From an uncultured Bacteroidales bacterium (GTDB lineage: Bacteria; Bacteroidota; Bacteroidia; Bacteroidales; Bacteroidaceae): a stretch of DNA of 34,378 nt. The DNA lies in contig CADBXS010000083.1 in the NCBI GenBank assembly GCA_902798705.1, positions 746 to 35,123 of the forward strand, written 5' to 3'. This document shows, in pieces, positions 7,401 through 14,723 of this stretch. Position 1 is the stretch's first letter; each line of letters begins with the position of its first letter. The notes beneath the pieces were generated by a model. That model searched no databases, was not told where the DNA came from, and worked only from the letters and a program-made list of their open reading frames with translations. The translations under genes were made by a program, and so were the position numbers.

Positions 7401-7687
7401 TGAACGACAACAACCGTGTGAGCGACCGCTTCGTGGAGGATGGTTCCTACCTCCGACTCAAGACTTTGTCGTTGGCATGGAATCTGCCAAAGCGCTGGCT
7501 GAATGCAGCGAAACTGGACTGGGTGCAGGTGTATGGAAACATCCAGAACCTCTTCACCATCTGCGGATATGACGGCTACGACCCCGAAATCGGTGCACAG
7601 GGACAGAGCGTGATTCTGCAAGGAATCGATAACTACCGCTACCCTTCGCAGCGCATCTATACGGTGGGATTGAAAGTGAAATTCTAA
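4484..7687 (+). CDS. SusC/RagA-family TonB-dependent outer-membrane transporter
   Basis: SusC-type proteins import oligosaccharides across the outer membrane using TonB energy, with SusD as a lid. The protein has 1067 residues, the usual length. It has a signal peptide ending near LCLWAQ (32), a carboxypeptidase-D-like regulatory domain (about 34-110, VSGTVTDASNGEAISFGTVQVKG... and SYVGYKAQE), and a SusC-type plug (about 112-240). The plug contains LNEVIVVGYGTMKRSDLTGS, the VQIRGINSLSGNEPLYVVDG motif and EVLKDASATAIYGSRASNGV. A 22-strand barrel runs to the terminal phenylalanine (YTVGLKVKF). It is intact and the first gene of the locus, followed by susD, the glycan-binding protein and the GH5 enzyme. 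The long leader with a terminator-like hairpin suggests control before the gene. Confidence 0.97.
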   Translation: MKKLSSHLCCVHAKGMGMALLMLMLPLCLWAQKVNVSGTVTDASNGEAISFGTVQVKGTGDGTLTDIDGNYKISVNIGATLVFSYVGYKAQELRVTRGGTLNVRLAVDNKLNEVIVVGYGTMKRSDLTGSVSSIGEEQIKQGVNTSLEQAMQGRIAGVNVTQNSGAPGGGISVQIRGINSLSGNEPLYVVDGIAMSGQTSSNTSVLAGINPDDITNIEVLKDASATAIYGSRASNGVVLITTKRGQEGKATVDYHGYVGWQQIPSFLKVMDLPQYADFYNVRAQIQGWGTREDYKHPELLTKGTDWQDELFRTAFMQNHNVSVNGGTKDMHYNISGGYLDQDGVGIGSGFKRASFRANFDTNITSWLQIGTNVSYANTKQKITFTESNIISTALSQFPDVAPRNPDGTYGVPEVNDFATYYSNPIFEANMKENKTNNYQLDYNAFANIMPVKGLNVRIEYGGNRGWGNTYYFVPDFSYGSIIVESQSTRTKSLSKYNSFKQYATYDRDLWEGHHFQLMVGHEAQWGNWESLSGTRKNYVSDALHSLNVGDASTATNSGDDGTQWSIESYFGRFNYNMYDRYLLTATLRADGSSSFGPNNHWGWFPSAAVAWRINNESFMKNIDWLSNLKLRLGWGHVGNQSSASYAYGAVMANTATAWGTGYYPGNFANLNLKWESTNSWNLGLDFAALNNRIEFIVDAYHKKTDNLLMQASLPSYVINNDWMGMTAPWVNTGAIKNKGIEFTLNTVNISNKDWQWRTGATLSINRNELTKLNSEGSTISGTIGSNTFTLSEIGGPVGRFYGYKVIGMFRNESDFYQKNDQGEFLLDASGNRVPVARPVDTEGNLQPIAQNSIWVGDYIFQDVNGDGKITEADRTYIGNPNPDFTFGLNNVIKYKDFELSFFLNGSVGGDIYNLVRQEHTNTQGYGNKMSDVANYARLGLYDPNASAADITNVYVTNASTASVQRISAAGTSLNDNNRVSDRFVEDGSYLRLKTLSLAWNLPKRWLNAAKLDWVQVYGNIQNLFTICGYDGYDPEIGAQGQSVILQGIDNYRYPSQRIYTVGLKVKF

Positions 7688-7773
7688 GGATGGGCTACTG
7701 GCCTGACATACCTTATATAATATAATGAAAGGGAACGAACAGGCAAGGCCATTCAGGAATCAGAAAACGACAC

Positions 7774-7807
7774 ATCGGTCAATCATTAAAATCGGTCAAA
7801 TCATTTT
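7774..7807. repeat. Two 17-bp direct repeats immediately before the susD start
   Basis: ATCGGTCAATCATTAAA (7774-7790) is followed directly by ATCGGTCAAATCATTTT (7791-7807), and the ATG of susD is at 7808. This could be a binding site or a small duplication; the purpose is not known. Confidence 0.6.
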
Positions 7808-8992
7808 ATGAATGCAATTATCAATAAAATAAATCAATCATTGGCAAGAGCAACCTCCCTACTCTCCCGCTCGAAGGAGATGGGACTGTTCCTCCTTGCT
7901 ATTCTCAGTCTCACTGCATGTAGCGACGATTTTCTCGACCAAAAGCCAAAGGGACAATATACGGCAGAGACCTTCTACAGTTCGGATGCAGCAGTGAGGA
8001 AAGGTACAGAACCACTGTACAACCGTGCATGGTTCGACTTCAACCGCCGTGCCATCGTGGGTATGGGTTCGTACCGTGCCAACGATGCATGGAACCCATA
8101 CGTAAGCGCAGAGTTTGCCCGCTTCCAGGTGACAGCCTTGACAGAGGATATGAGTCTGGCATGGTCGGCTCTCTATAACGTAGTCACAATGAGTAACGCC
8201 ACACTGCAGAACATTGAGAATTACTGCAGCAGCGAGGTGACAGAGAAAGCGAAGAACGCTGCCATGGGCGAATGCTACCTCATGCGTGGATGGGCTTACT
8301 TCTATCTGCTCCGTGGATGGGGTGCGAACATCCTGTTCGAGGACAACCAGAAGATGGTGGACAATCCTATCCAGCCTCTCAACCCTGAGGACGACGTACT
8401 GAAATTCATCATCCGCGACTTTACCAAGGCAAAGGACCTGCTCCCTGAAGAAGGAATAGACCATCACCCAAGCCGCTATGCTGCCATGGCAGCACTTGCC
8501 AAGGCTTATCTGGCTCAGAGCGGATGGCAGAAAGGCAACAAGGGCGACCACAACCGCAACGAGGCTCTGCTCGACTCCGTCGTGAACTATTGCAACCAGG
8601 TGATCAACTGCGGCCAGTATGCGCTCATGAACGACTATGCCGACCTGTTCAAGGCTCAGAGCAACGACAATATGGAAACACTGTTGGCCATGCGCTGGGC
8701 AGACCCAGGCACAGGCGAATGGGGTGCGATGAATGCACTGTATTCCGACTTGGCCTTCCCAGAAGTGACAGACGTGAACGTATGGGGTGGTTCTCTCATC
8801 GCTTCGGTTGACATGATAGACCTCTACAACGAGGACCCTGCCGACTCCATCCGTCGCGATGCCACTTTCTTCACGCCTCGCAAGTACTACAGCTACCTGA
8901 AGAGGGCTGACGGCGGCTACACCTACAAGCACAACTGGATGCAATGCAAGAAGGGTGTGCTGGGCACAAGTGAATGCCGAATCTACGACTGA
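7808..8992 (+). CDS. SusD-like glycan-binding lipoprotein, N-terminal part (gene disrupted)
   Basis: SusD proteins sit on the cell surface over SusC and bind glycan. The signal peptide has an unusually long n-region (about 24 residues, with ARATSLLSRSKEMG) before the hydrophobic core and the lipobox LTAC; lipidated Cys38 is followed by SDD, the Bacteroidota surface-export signal. The mature part shows the family start FLDQKPKGQYTAETFYSS and the TPR-rich domain, including ECYLMRGWAYFYLLRGWG. Homology stops near 8970 (KGVLGTS) and the frame ends at 8992 after a few unrelated residues. The sequence continues in another frame from about 8972. The RxADVxLxYAEA-type segment that normally lies between the two parts is in neither frame, so a stretch is missing, not only one base. 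Confidence 0.9.
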   Translation: MNAIINKINQSLARATSLLSRSKEMGLFLLAILSLTACSDDFLDQKPKGQYTAETFYSSDAAVRKGTEPLYNRAWFDFNRRAIVGMGSYRANDAWNPYVSAEFARFQVTALTEDMSLAWSALYNVVTMSNATLQNIENYCSSEVTEKAKNAAMGECYLMRGWAYFYLLRGWGANILFEDNQKMVDNPIQPLNPEDDVLKFIIRDFTKAKDLLPEEGIDHHPSRYAAMAALAKAYLAQSGWQKGNKGDHNRNEALLDSVVNYCNQVINCGQYALMNDYADLFKAQSNDNMETLLAMRWADPGTGEWGAMNALYSDLAFPEVTDVNVWGGSLIASVDMIDLYNEDPADSIRRDATFFTPRKYYSYLKRADGGYTYKHNWMQCKKGVLGTSECRIYD

Positions 8993-9536
8993 TGCCGAGG
9001 CATTGGCAGCCTTCAATGCAGTCCGTCTGCGTGCAAAGGTGGCACCATACACCTCCATCCGTTTCGAGGACATTCTGCGCGAACGCCGCATAGAGTTCTG
9101 CATGGAGTACTTCAACTGGTGGGATATGGTGACATACTATCGCTGGAAACCTCAGACCATGACTGTCTATTTCAACCACTCCCAGCACCGTGCATGGGAA
9201 TATCGTGAAGGCGACGTCATCAAAAATTCGAACGGAACCCTCAGCTACCGTGCCGTATTCCCTGGCACAAACAACTGGTATCTGTTCGACAGCAACGGAA
9301 ACGTGCTTTGGAACGACTGCCTCCGCACTGGCGAGTTCGACAACAGCATCGTGAAGACAGCAAGACAAGGCTACGACTACGCGACATTGAGAGACTCCAT
9401 CCTCAGGTCGAAAGGTCTGGACTACCAGCCTATCTCACTGAGCGAGGAGAACATCTTCATGCCATATCCTGAAAGCGACGTGATTCAGAACCACTACCTG
9501 AAAGAAGATCCACAGGCATACACTTTCAGCAAATGA
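8955..9536 (+). CDS. SusD-like protein, C-terminal part (gene disrupted)
   Basis: This is the continuation of the SusD gene in a shifted frame. Recognisable sequence starts at about NAESTTDAEALAAFNAVRLRAKV and continues with FEDILRERRIEFCMEYFNWWDMVTYYRW, a hallmark of the RagB/SusD C-terminal domain, to the end of a normal SusD. On its own it has no signal peptide; the frame begins with a GTG at 8955 that lies inside the upstream reading frame, so independent translation is doubtful. The two parts together span 576 codons. An internal loss of some tens of codons that also shifts frame is the simplest reading. Confidence 0.85.
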   Translation: MCWAQVNAESTTDAEALAAFNAVRLRAKVAPYTSIRFEDILRERRIEFCMEYFNWWDMVTYYRWKPQTMTVYFNHSQHRAWEYREGDVIKNSNGTLSYRAVFPGTNNWYLFDSNGNVLWNDCLRTGEFDNSIVKTARQGYDYATLRDSILRSKGLDYQPISLSEENIFMPYPESDVIQNHYLKEDPQAYTFSK

Positions 9537-9571
9537 GGTTTTGGAACGAAAAGATAAGCAACCTTTTTTAA

Positions 9572-11281
9572 ATGACTATCAATATGAAAAAGTATATCAC
9601 ATATAGAAACAAGAGCATGTGGCTGATGATGATGGCAGTGCTGTTTTCTGTTGCCTTCATCGCTTGTAGCGACGACAACTCCAGCACGGGAGCTCCCGTC
9701 ATAACAGGAGTGAAAGTGCTGTCGTCCGACACGCTGAGCTACGACTACAACAAGACCTACACAAAGGCGGGTGCAGGCAATATGATTGCCATCATGGGTG
9801 AGAACCTCGGTGGAGCACTCCATGTGTATGTCAACAACCAAGCTCTGAACATCAATCCTACGATGAACACCAACACGAGCATCATCGTGACGATTCCTTC
9901 AGAGGACAATGGCTTCAAGCTCACAGGACTCTATGGCGGTACGGACATCATCCGCGTTGTGACTCGCGGAGGCGAAGCAACCTACGGCTTCAAGGTGACA
10001 GGCGGAAGTCCAAGCCTGAAGCGCATCGACGCTGAATATCCTCGCGAAACGGGCGACACCATCTACCTGACAGGTGACAACCTCTTCGACATCGAGCAAA
10101 TCTATATCACCGATGCTATGCCAGCCGCTCTTGACACCGTGGAATGGGAGAATGAGCAGGCACCAGGCAACCACCTTGTAATTTCAGACACAACCACAAC
10201 GGTGATGAGCCGCTATTTCGATGAGGACACGAACAACTACAAGATGGACTCGAGAGTGCGTGTGGTGCTGCCAGCACAACTGCCTGACTCAGGTTCTATC
10301 GTTGTGAAGTGTGCCTCGGGCAATTCCTATCTGCCTTTCTCGATTCTTCCTGGCAAGCCAACCATCACAAGCGTGTCGAACGATATGCCAATGATAGACG
10401 AGGAAATCGTCATCTCGGGTACGGAATTCTACCTCGTTGAAAGTGTATCTTGGGGTGATGTGACTGTCACAGAGGACGATGGCGACCTCAGCATCTCGAA
10501 GACTCACGACAAGATTTTTGTGGTGTTCGACAGAAAGCCATCACCTGGAAGCGAAGCAACGCTGAAGGTGAACACGGCATCGGGTACAGCCACCTACAAG
10601 AATTTCTACGAACGTTCAACGATTCTCACTACCTTCGACGGCGATGCCATCGACAACGGATGGGGACCAAATGCCACATTCAAGGACAGCAAGACTTCTG
10701 ATGGAATATATGCTTACTTCAACATTGAAACGGAATACCAGCAGTGGTGGGGTACGATGATTTACTTCCGCAAGGACTGGGACGGCAACAAGTTCCCTCT
10801 CCCATCCTACGATGTGATTCCAGCCAATGCCTCTACCGACGATGTCTATTTGGCAATGAACGTATTCGACAACGGAAGTGACTACAACAACGGCAAGTTC
10901 TCGGGATTCCTGCGCTATTTCCTCCAGTACGACAACGAAGATGCATTAGGACCAAAGGACGACAGCGGCAACGACAACCCAGCCGACAAGGTGAACGTGT
11001 ACGACAACGGTTTCAGATGGGATGACTACGATGCTGGCACGTTCCTTTTCGACCGCCCAGTACTGGCCGACTACGAGGGCAAAACATACACCGATGTATG
11101 GTATCGCCATGTGGTTCCGCTCAGCTCATTCCTCAAGTACAAGGGACACGATTATCAATTCGTCTATGAAAACGGAATCAATCAGTTCCGCATTCAGAGC
11201 ATCAACCAAGGTACTTCATCAGGTACTATTGATTTCATGATTGATAATGTGCGAATCATCTACATTCCAAAGACAAAATAA
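9572..11281 (+). CDS. TIG/IPT-domain surface glycan-binding lipoprotein (SGBP-B type)
   Basis: A second glycan-binding lipoprotein of the locus. From the ATG at 9584 (equally possible to the one at 9572) the signal peptide ends in FIAC followed by SDD, so it should be surface exposed. It holds about three immunoglobulin-like TIG domains. Their starts read PVITGVKVLSSD, PSLKRIDAEYPRETGDTIYLTGDNL (split here for length at the Gly-Asp) and KPTITSVSNDMPMIDEEIVI. A C-terminal domain follows (from about residue 345: LTTFDGDAIDNGWGPN, WWGTMIYFRKDWDG, IDFMIDNVRIIYIP) that resembles the xyloglucan-binding domain of SGBP-B proteins. Its position after susD matches that role. The substrate is inferred from domain type only. 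Confidence 0.88.
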   Translation: MTINMKKYITYRNKSMWLMMMAVLFSVAFIACSDDNSSTGAPVITGVKVLSSDTLSYDYNKTYTKAGAGNMIAIMGENLGGALHVYVNNQALNINPTMNTNTSIIVTIPSEDNGFKLTGLYGGTDIIRVVTRGGEATYGFKVTGGSPSLKRIDAEYPRETGDTIYLTGDNLFDIEQIYITDAMPAALDTVEWENEQAPGNHLVISDTTTTVMSRYFDEDTNNYKMDSRVRVVLPAQLPDSGSIVVKCASGNSYLPFSILPGKPTITSVSNDMPMIDEEIVISGTEFYLVESVSWGDVTVTEDDGDLSISKTHDKIFVVFDRKPSPGSEATLKVNTASGTATYKNFYERSTILTTFDGDAIDNGWGPNATFKDSKTSDGIYAYFNIETEYQQWWGTMIYFRKDWDGNKFPLPSYDVIPANASTDDVYLAMNVFDNGSDYNNGKFSGFLRYFLQYDNEDALGPKDDSGNDNPADKVNVYDNGFRWDDYDAGTFLFDRPVLADYEGKTYTDVWYRHVVPLSSFLKYKGHDYQFVYENGINQFRIQSINQGTSSGTIDFMIDNVRIIYIPKTK

Positions 11282-11375
11282 GAGGAAGAGGCATGAGAGA
11301 AGAGACACCTTCTCTCAGCATCTACCTCAAAGAAGAAACGAATAATAAACCATCCATCAATCCGTGAATCTATAT

Positions 11376-12965
11376 ATGAATACTATCATCCATCAAATAG
11401 CAAAAACAATGGCAAGAGCCACCTCACCCCTCCGTGCTTTGGAGGGGTTGGGTCTTGCCCTGCTTCTAATGGTCCTTCCTTTCCTGGCAAGTTCCTGTAG
11501 CGACGACGACAAGAGTTCTCCTGCTACTGTCCTTACCATCAGTCAGAATGGCACTGTTGTGAACGCGCTGAACCTGTCATTAGGAGAAACTACCGTGATG
11601 CTCTCCGTAAATACCGATGGCAATTGGACTGCTTCCGTGCCAGAAGCCGACACCACTTGGGTTCACATCACACCTCATGCAGGCTACGGCTGGGAGGTGG
11701 CGAAAGGCGATTCTGCCAACCGCATGGCTTTCGTCAGGCTCAAGGTAGATTTCAACCAGTCGCCAGCACGCTCCTCATCCATCACCTTCAAGGCAGGTGG
11801 CTTGGAGCAAATCGTTGCCATCAATCAGAAAGGCATCTCGGGCAATGACCCTATCGAAAGTGTTTGGAGTATGGTTCAGAAACTGCGAATCGGCTACAAC
11901 TTGGGTAACACACTCGAATCCAGCCACGACACCGTGACTCAGAGCTCTTGGTTCCATCCAAAAGGACCTGGCGACTGGAGAACATGGGAAACCTGCTGGG
12001 GACAACCTGTTACCACGCCTGAAATCATACAGTCGATTGTCAACAAGGGCTTCAACATCATCCGAGTGCCTGTGACATGGTTCCCACACATCGATGGAAA
12101 CTGGAGCGAGAACGACAACTGGAGCATCAACGAGGAATGGATGAGCCGTGTGGAAGAAGTTGTGAAGATGGTGACAGATGCTGGTGCTTACTGCATCCTC
12201 AACGTGATGCACGACGTGGGATCGCACGACCCTGCACGCATCGACAACCAGTGCTGGCTTACTGCCGACCCAGACAGGTATGAGGCAAACACGAAAATCT
12301 ATCAGAAGCTCTGGCAACAGATTGCAACCCGATTCCGCAACTACGACGACAAACTCATCTTCGAATCGTTCAACGAAATTCTCGACAAGAACTATTCATG
12401 GACTGCTCCAGCAGCAGGCAACGATGCCTACAAGGTCATCAACAAACTGCAGCAGGACTTCGTGAATGTGGTACGTAGCACAGGTGGCAACAACGAATAT
12501 CGCAACCTCGCCATCACTACTTACGCTTCAACGGGCAACACCGATGCTCCACTGAAAGAATTGACTCTGCCACAGGACACTCACGAAAACCACATCTACC
12601 TGTCCATCCACTCCTACGACCCATACAACTTCTGTAGCAACAACGCAGGTAAGAACGCAGACGGTTCGGAATACGACTACAACATCAAGGTTTTCAACGA
12701 CGACTGCAAGACAGAAATCGATGCTGTCTTCGCACGCGTCAAGAATCGTGCTTACGAGCTCGGCATTCCGTTCATCTTCGGAGAGTTTGGTGCTATCGAC
12801 GAAGGAAAGGAAATGGCTGAACGTGTGAAGTACGCCACTTACCTCGGTTCCAAATTCAAGGAATACAACACCACTGGCCTCTGGTGGATGGGACTCCTCA
12901 ACCGCTCTGCCAGCACTTGGTATGAAGATGCCATCGTAACTGCGCTTTTCGATGCAAAGAAATAA
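11376..12965 (+). CDS. BACON-GH5 endo-beta-glucanase lipoprotein
   Basis: A family 5 glycoside hydrolase, expected to cleave a beta-linked glucan backbone at the cell surface. From the ATG at 11376 (a GTG at 11364 is the alternative) it has 529 residues. The signal peptide has a long n-region (TMARATSPLRALEGLGL) and ends ASSC41-SDDD, a surface lipoprotein signal. A BACON-type beta-sandwich spans about 50-152 (NTDGNWTASVPEADTTWVHI, AINQKG). The GH5 barrel follows, with RIGYNLGNTLES, the acid/base Glu334 in FESFNE and the nucleophile Glu470 in IFGEFG. BACON-GH5 order is known from xyloglucan loci, where the enzyme belongs to subfamily 4; subfamily and substrate here are inference. The n-region is encoded by a REP-like palindrome (11427-11447). 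Confidence 0.93.
   Translation: MNTIIHQIAKTMARATSPLRALEGLGLALLLMVLPFLASSCSDDDKSSPATVLTISQNGTVVNALNLSLGETTVMLSVNTDGNWTASVPEADTTWVHITPHAGYGWEVAKGDSANRMAFVRLKVDFNQSPARSSSITFKAGGLEQIVAINQKGISGNDPIESVWSMVQKLRIGYNLGNTLESSHDTVTQSSWFHPKGPGDWRTWETCWGQPVTTPEIIQSIVNKGFNIIRVPVTWFPHIDGNWSENDNWSINEEWMSRVEEVVKMVTDAGAYCILNVMHDVGSHDPARIDNQCWLTADPDRYEANTKIYQKLWQQIATRFRNYDDKLIFESFNEILDKNYSWTAPAAGNDAYKVINKLQQDFVNVVRSTGGNNEYRNLAITTYASTGNTDAPLKELTLPQDTHENHIYLSIHSYDPYNFCSNNAGKNADGSEYDYNIKVFNDDCKTEIDAVFARVKNRAYELGIPFIFGEFGAIDEGKEMAERVKYATYLGSKFKEYNTTGLWWMGLLNRSASTWYEDAIVTALFDAKK
11427..11447. repeat. REP-like palindrome inside the GH5 signal-peptide coding region
   Basis: CCCCTCC (11427-11433) and GGAGGGG (11441-11447) form a perfect 7-bp stem with a 7-nt loop, followed by TTGGGTCTT as in the intergenic copies at 144 and 1344. 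It encodes the SPLRALEGLG part of the long signal-peptide n-region. Confidence 0.65.
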
Positions 12966-13002
12966 ACCAACCTTTTTATTAACTCATTAAATTATTAGTT
13001 TT

Positions 13003-14472
13003 ATGAAGAAATTTTTTACTCTTGTGGCTTTGGCTCTTACGGCCTTAAGCATGAATGCCCAAGATACTGCTATCTATTCTTGGCAGGACGACTTCGAGGC
13101 AGCAAACCTGATTACATTTGCAGATGGTGCAACTATCCAGATTACTGGTAACACAGACAAAACTATCAGCAAGGCAAACAAAATCACGGTGGATGGAGAA
13201 GAATATGTCTCCATGAAGGTATCTAACGGTGCTCAGAACACATACGTGGCGCCAGAAGGCAAGACTGTATCAAAGATGACTTTCTACAGCTATGTCAACA
13301 AGGATGAGCAGACCACTCGTCCTGCATACTGGAGGGAAGTAGCAGGTGTTGAGTACACCGTTGAAGAGTGTGGCGAATTGATGTGCTTCAAGGATGGTGC
13401 AAACCCAGACGTACGCTCTTACACGCTCGAAACTCCTGCAAGCGTTGTCACTTTCACGAACTCTGGTGAGCAGCTTTGCTATGTGCTCGTTGTTGAGTTT
13501 GGTGGTGGAGATACTCCTAGCGACACAAAGGTGGAAGTCACTCTCTTGGAAGGCGAGTACATTGCTGATGATTGGGGCAACCAACCTGCAATCCTTAGCG
13601 ATGGTGGTGCAGAACTGAAGAAGGTGAATGCAGTGCCAGGCGACGAAATCCGTTTCTACATCGAGCCACTCGAATCTCCATGGCAGGTTCAGATTGTGGA
13701 TGGACACTGGACTCAGGGAGTTGATGTTATGGGATGGTTCTCTGACGTAGAAGGCACAAACGAAGACGGCTCTGTCAACGAGAAAGTGAAGGTTGTTGAC
13801 CTCTCAGCTTGCCCTTACGTAACCGTTGTTCTTACTCAGGAAATCCTCGACCGCGCATTCGCTGCACAGGGTTGGGGCGGTGTGTTCTACCTCAATGGCG
13901 ACAATGTGAAGTGTACAAAGGTGACGATTCTCACAGAAGAGGATTTCACACCAGAAGAACCTGATGGCGAAAAGGAAAGCATCATCGAAAAATTCACTTA
14001 TTGCTGGAACTCTGAAGAGACACTGACACGCAACGAGGATGGTACCATCACTTTCAATGCTGCAGCGTGGGGTGGCATGGCAGCATGGCTTGTTGTTGAT
14101 GAAGTAAAGGCTGACTGGTCGAATTACAAGAAGATTGTATTCGAATATGCAGAACCTACCACTGTGAACACTCAGATTAAGATTGGTGACTACAGCGCAT
14201 GGGGCAACCCAGGCATCACCAGCCTCGAAATGCCATTCGACGACAAGGACGTAAGCGCAATTGAACAGGTTGCACTCCAGTGCTCTGATCCAACCACACT
14301 TGTTGTCACTGCCATCTATCTCGTGAAGAAAGGCGGCGATGAAGCAGCCATTACTTCTCTCACAACCAACGCTCTTAGCAATGCCAAGATCTACAACCTC
14401 GCAGGTCAAGTAGTGGACAAGAACTACAAGGGCATCGTTATCTGCAATGGCAAGAAGTACATGCAGAAGTAA
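13003..14472 (+). CDS. Secreted multi-domain beta-sandwich protein, possible carbohydrate binding
   Basis: The protein has 489 residues and a signal peptide ending MNAQ (20). Three segments are visible. The first, about 21-172, is a beta-rich domain (YSWQDDFEAANLITFADGA...). The second, about 178-310, contains WGNQPAILSDGGAELKK and PGDEIRFYIEPLESPWQVQI. The third, about 325-440, contains FNAAAWGGMAAWLVVDEVKA and YKKIVFEYAEP. The last two resemble carbohydrate-binding-module jelly rolls, but I cannot name a family. The C-terminus NAKIYNLAGQVVDKNYKGIV ends in GKKYMQK, a tail common on secreted Prevotella proteins and similar to type IX secretion sorting domains. As the last gene of the susCD locus before a strong terminator, a glycan-binding role is plausible but not shown. 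Confidence 0.72.
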   Translation: MKKFFTLVALALTALSMNAQDTAIYSWQDDFEAANLITFADGATIQITGNTDKTISKANKITVDGEEYVSMKVSNGAQNTYVAPEGKTVSKMTFYSYVNKDEQTTRPAYWREVAGVEYTVEECGELMCFKDGANPDVRSYTLETPASVVTFTNSGEQLCYVLVVEFGGGDTPSDTKVEVTLLEGEYIADDWGNQPAILSDGGAELKKVNAVPGDEIRFYIEPLESPWQVQIVDGHWTQGVDVMGWFSDVEGTNEDGSVNEKVKVVDLSACPYVTVVLTQEILDRAFAAQGWGGVFYLNGDNVKCTKVTILTEEDFTPEEPDGEKESIIEKFTYCWNSEETLTRNEDGTITFNAAAWGGMAAWLVVDEVKADWSNYKKIVFEYAEPTTVNTQIKIGDYSAWGNPGITSLEMPFDDKDVSAIEQVALQCSDPTTLVVTAIYLVKKGGDEAAITSLTTNALSNAKIYNLAGQVVDKNYKGIVICNGKKYMQK

Positions 14473-14477
14473 AAAAG

Positions 14478-14505
14478 TAAAGCCCCTCCGACTCTCCCAA
14501 GGGGG
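14478..14505. repeat. REP-like element, left member of an inverted pair
   Basis: GCCCCTCCGACTCTCCCAAG followed by GGGGAG is nearly the reverse complement of the element at 14680-14711 (about 24 of 27 positions). The pair flanks the terminator of the glycan locus. Confidence 0.7.
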
Positions 14506-14545
14506 AGTGTTCCTATCCGGTTGGCTACTTTCGGGGGCTACCATT

Positions 14546-14585
14546 GCGACTATCTGGCACTGCGTCAGGTAGTCGCTTCTTTTTG
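14546..14585 (+). terminator. Rho-independent terminator of the glycan-utilisation locus
   Basis: GCGACTATCTG (14546-14556) pairs with CAGGTAGTCGC (14566-14576) over 11 bp with one G-U pair and a 9-nt loop, followed by TTCTTTTT. It lies 74 nt after the last gene of the locus. Confidence 0.88.
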
Positions 14586-14679
14586 TGGCAACAATGACAC
14601 TGCAATGCAATAATGCGCAGTTTTTTACGTTATATTTTAATAACGAAAACAGTTCCGTCCAACTACCCATCCGGATGGC

Positions 14680-14711
14680 AACCCTCCCCCTTGGGGGAGC
14701 TGGAGGGGCTA
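14680..14711. repeat. REP-like element, right member of an inverted pair
   Basis: CTCCCCCTTGGGGGAG is an 8-bp perfect palindrome followed by CTGGAGGGGCT. It is the inverted partner of 14478-14505 and ends just before the start codon of the next gene (14724). Confidence 0.75.
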
Positions 14712-14723
14712 AAACTATAATCA

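Noticed and set aside
4562-7621. A 1019-codon open frame on the minus strand opposite susC
   Set aside because: It has no recognisable domain and is His/Val/Arg-rich, as expected from the complement of a real gene with third-position G/C bias. The plus-strand SusC is complete and obvious.
7859-9115. A long minus-strand frame opposite susD
   Set aside because: No domains, His/Val-rich, and it spans the site where susD is broken only because it is the complement.
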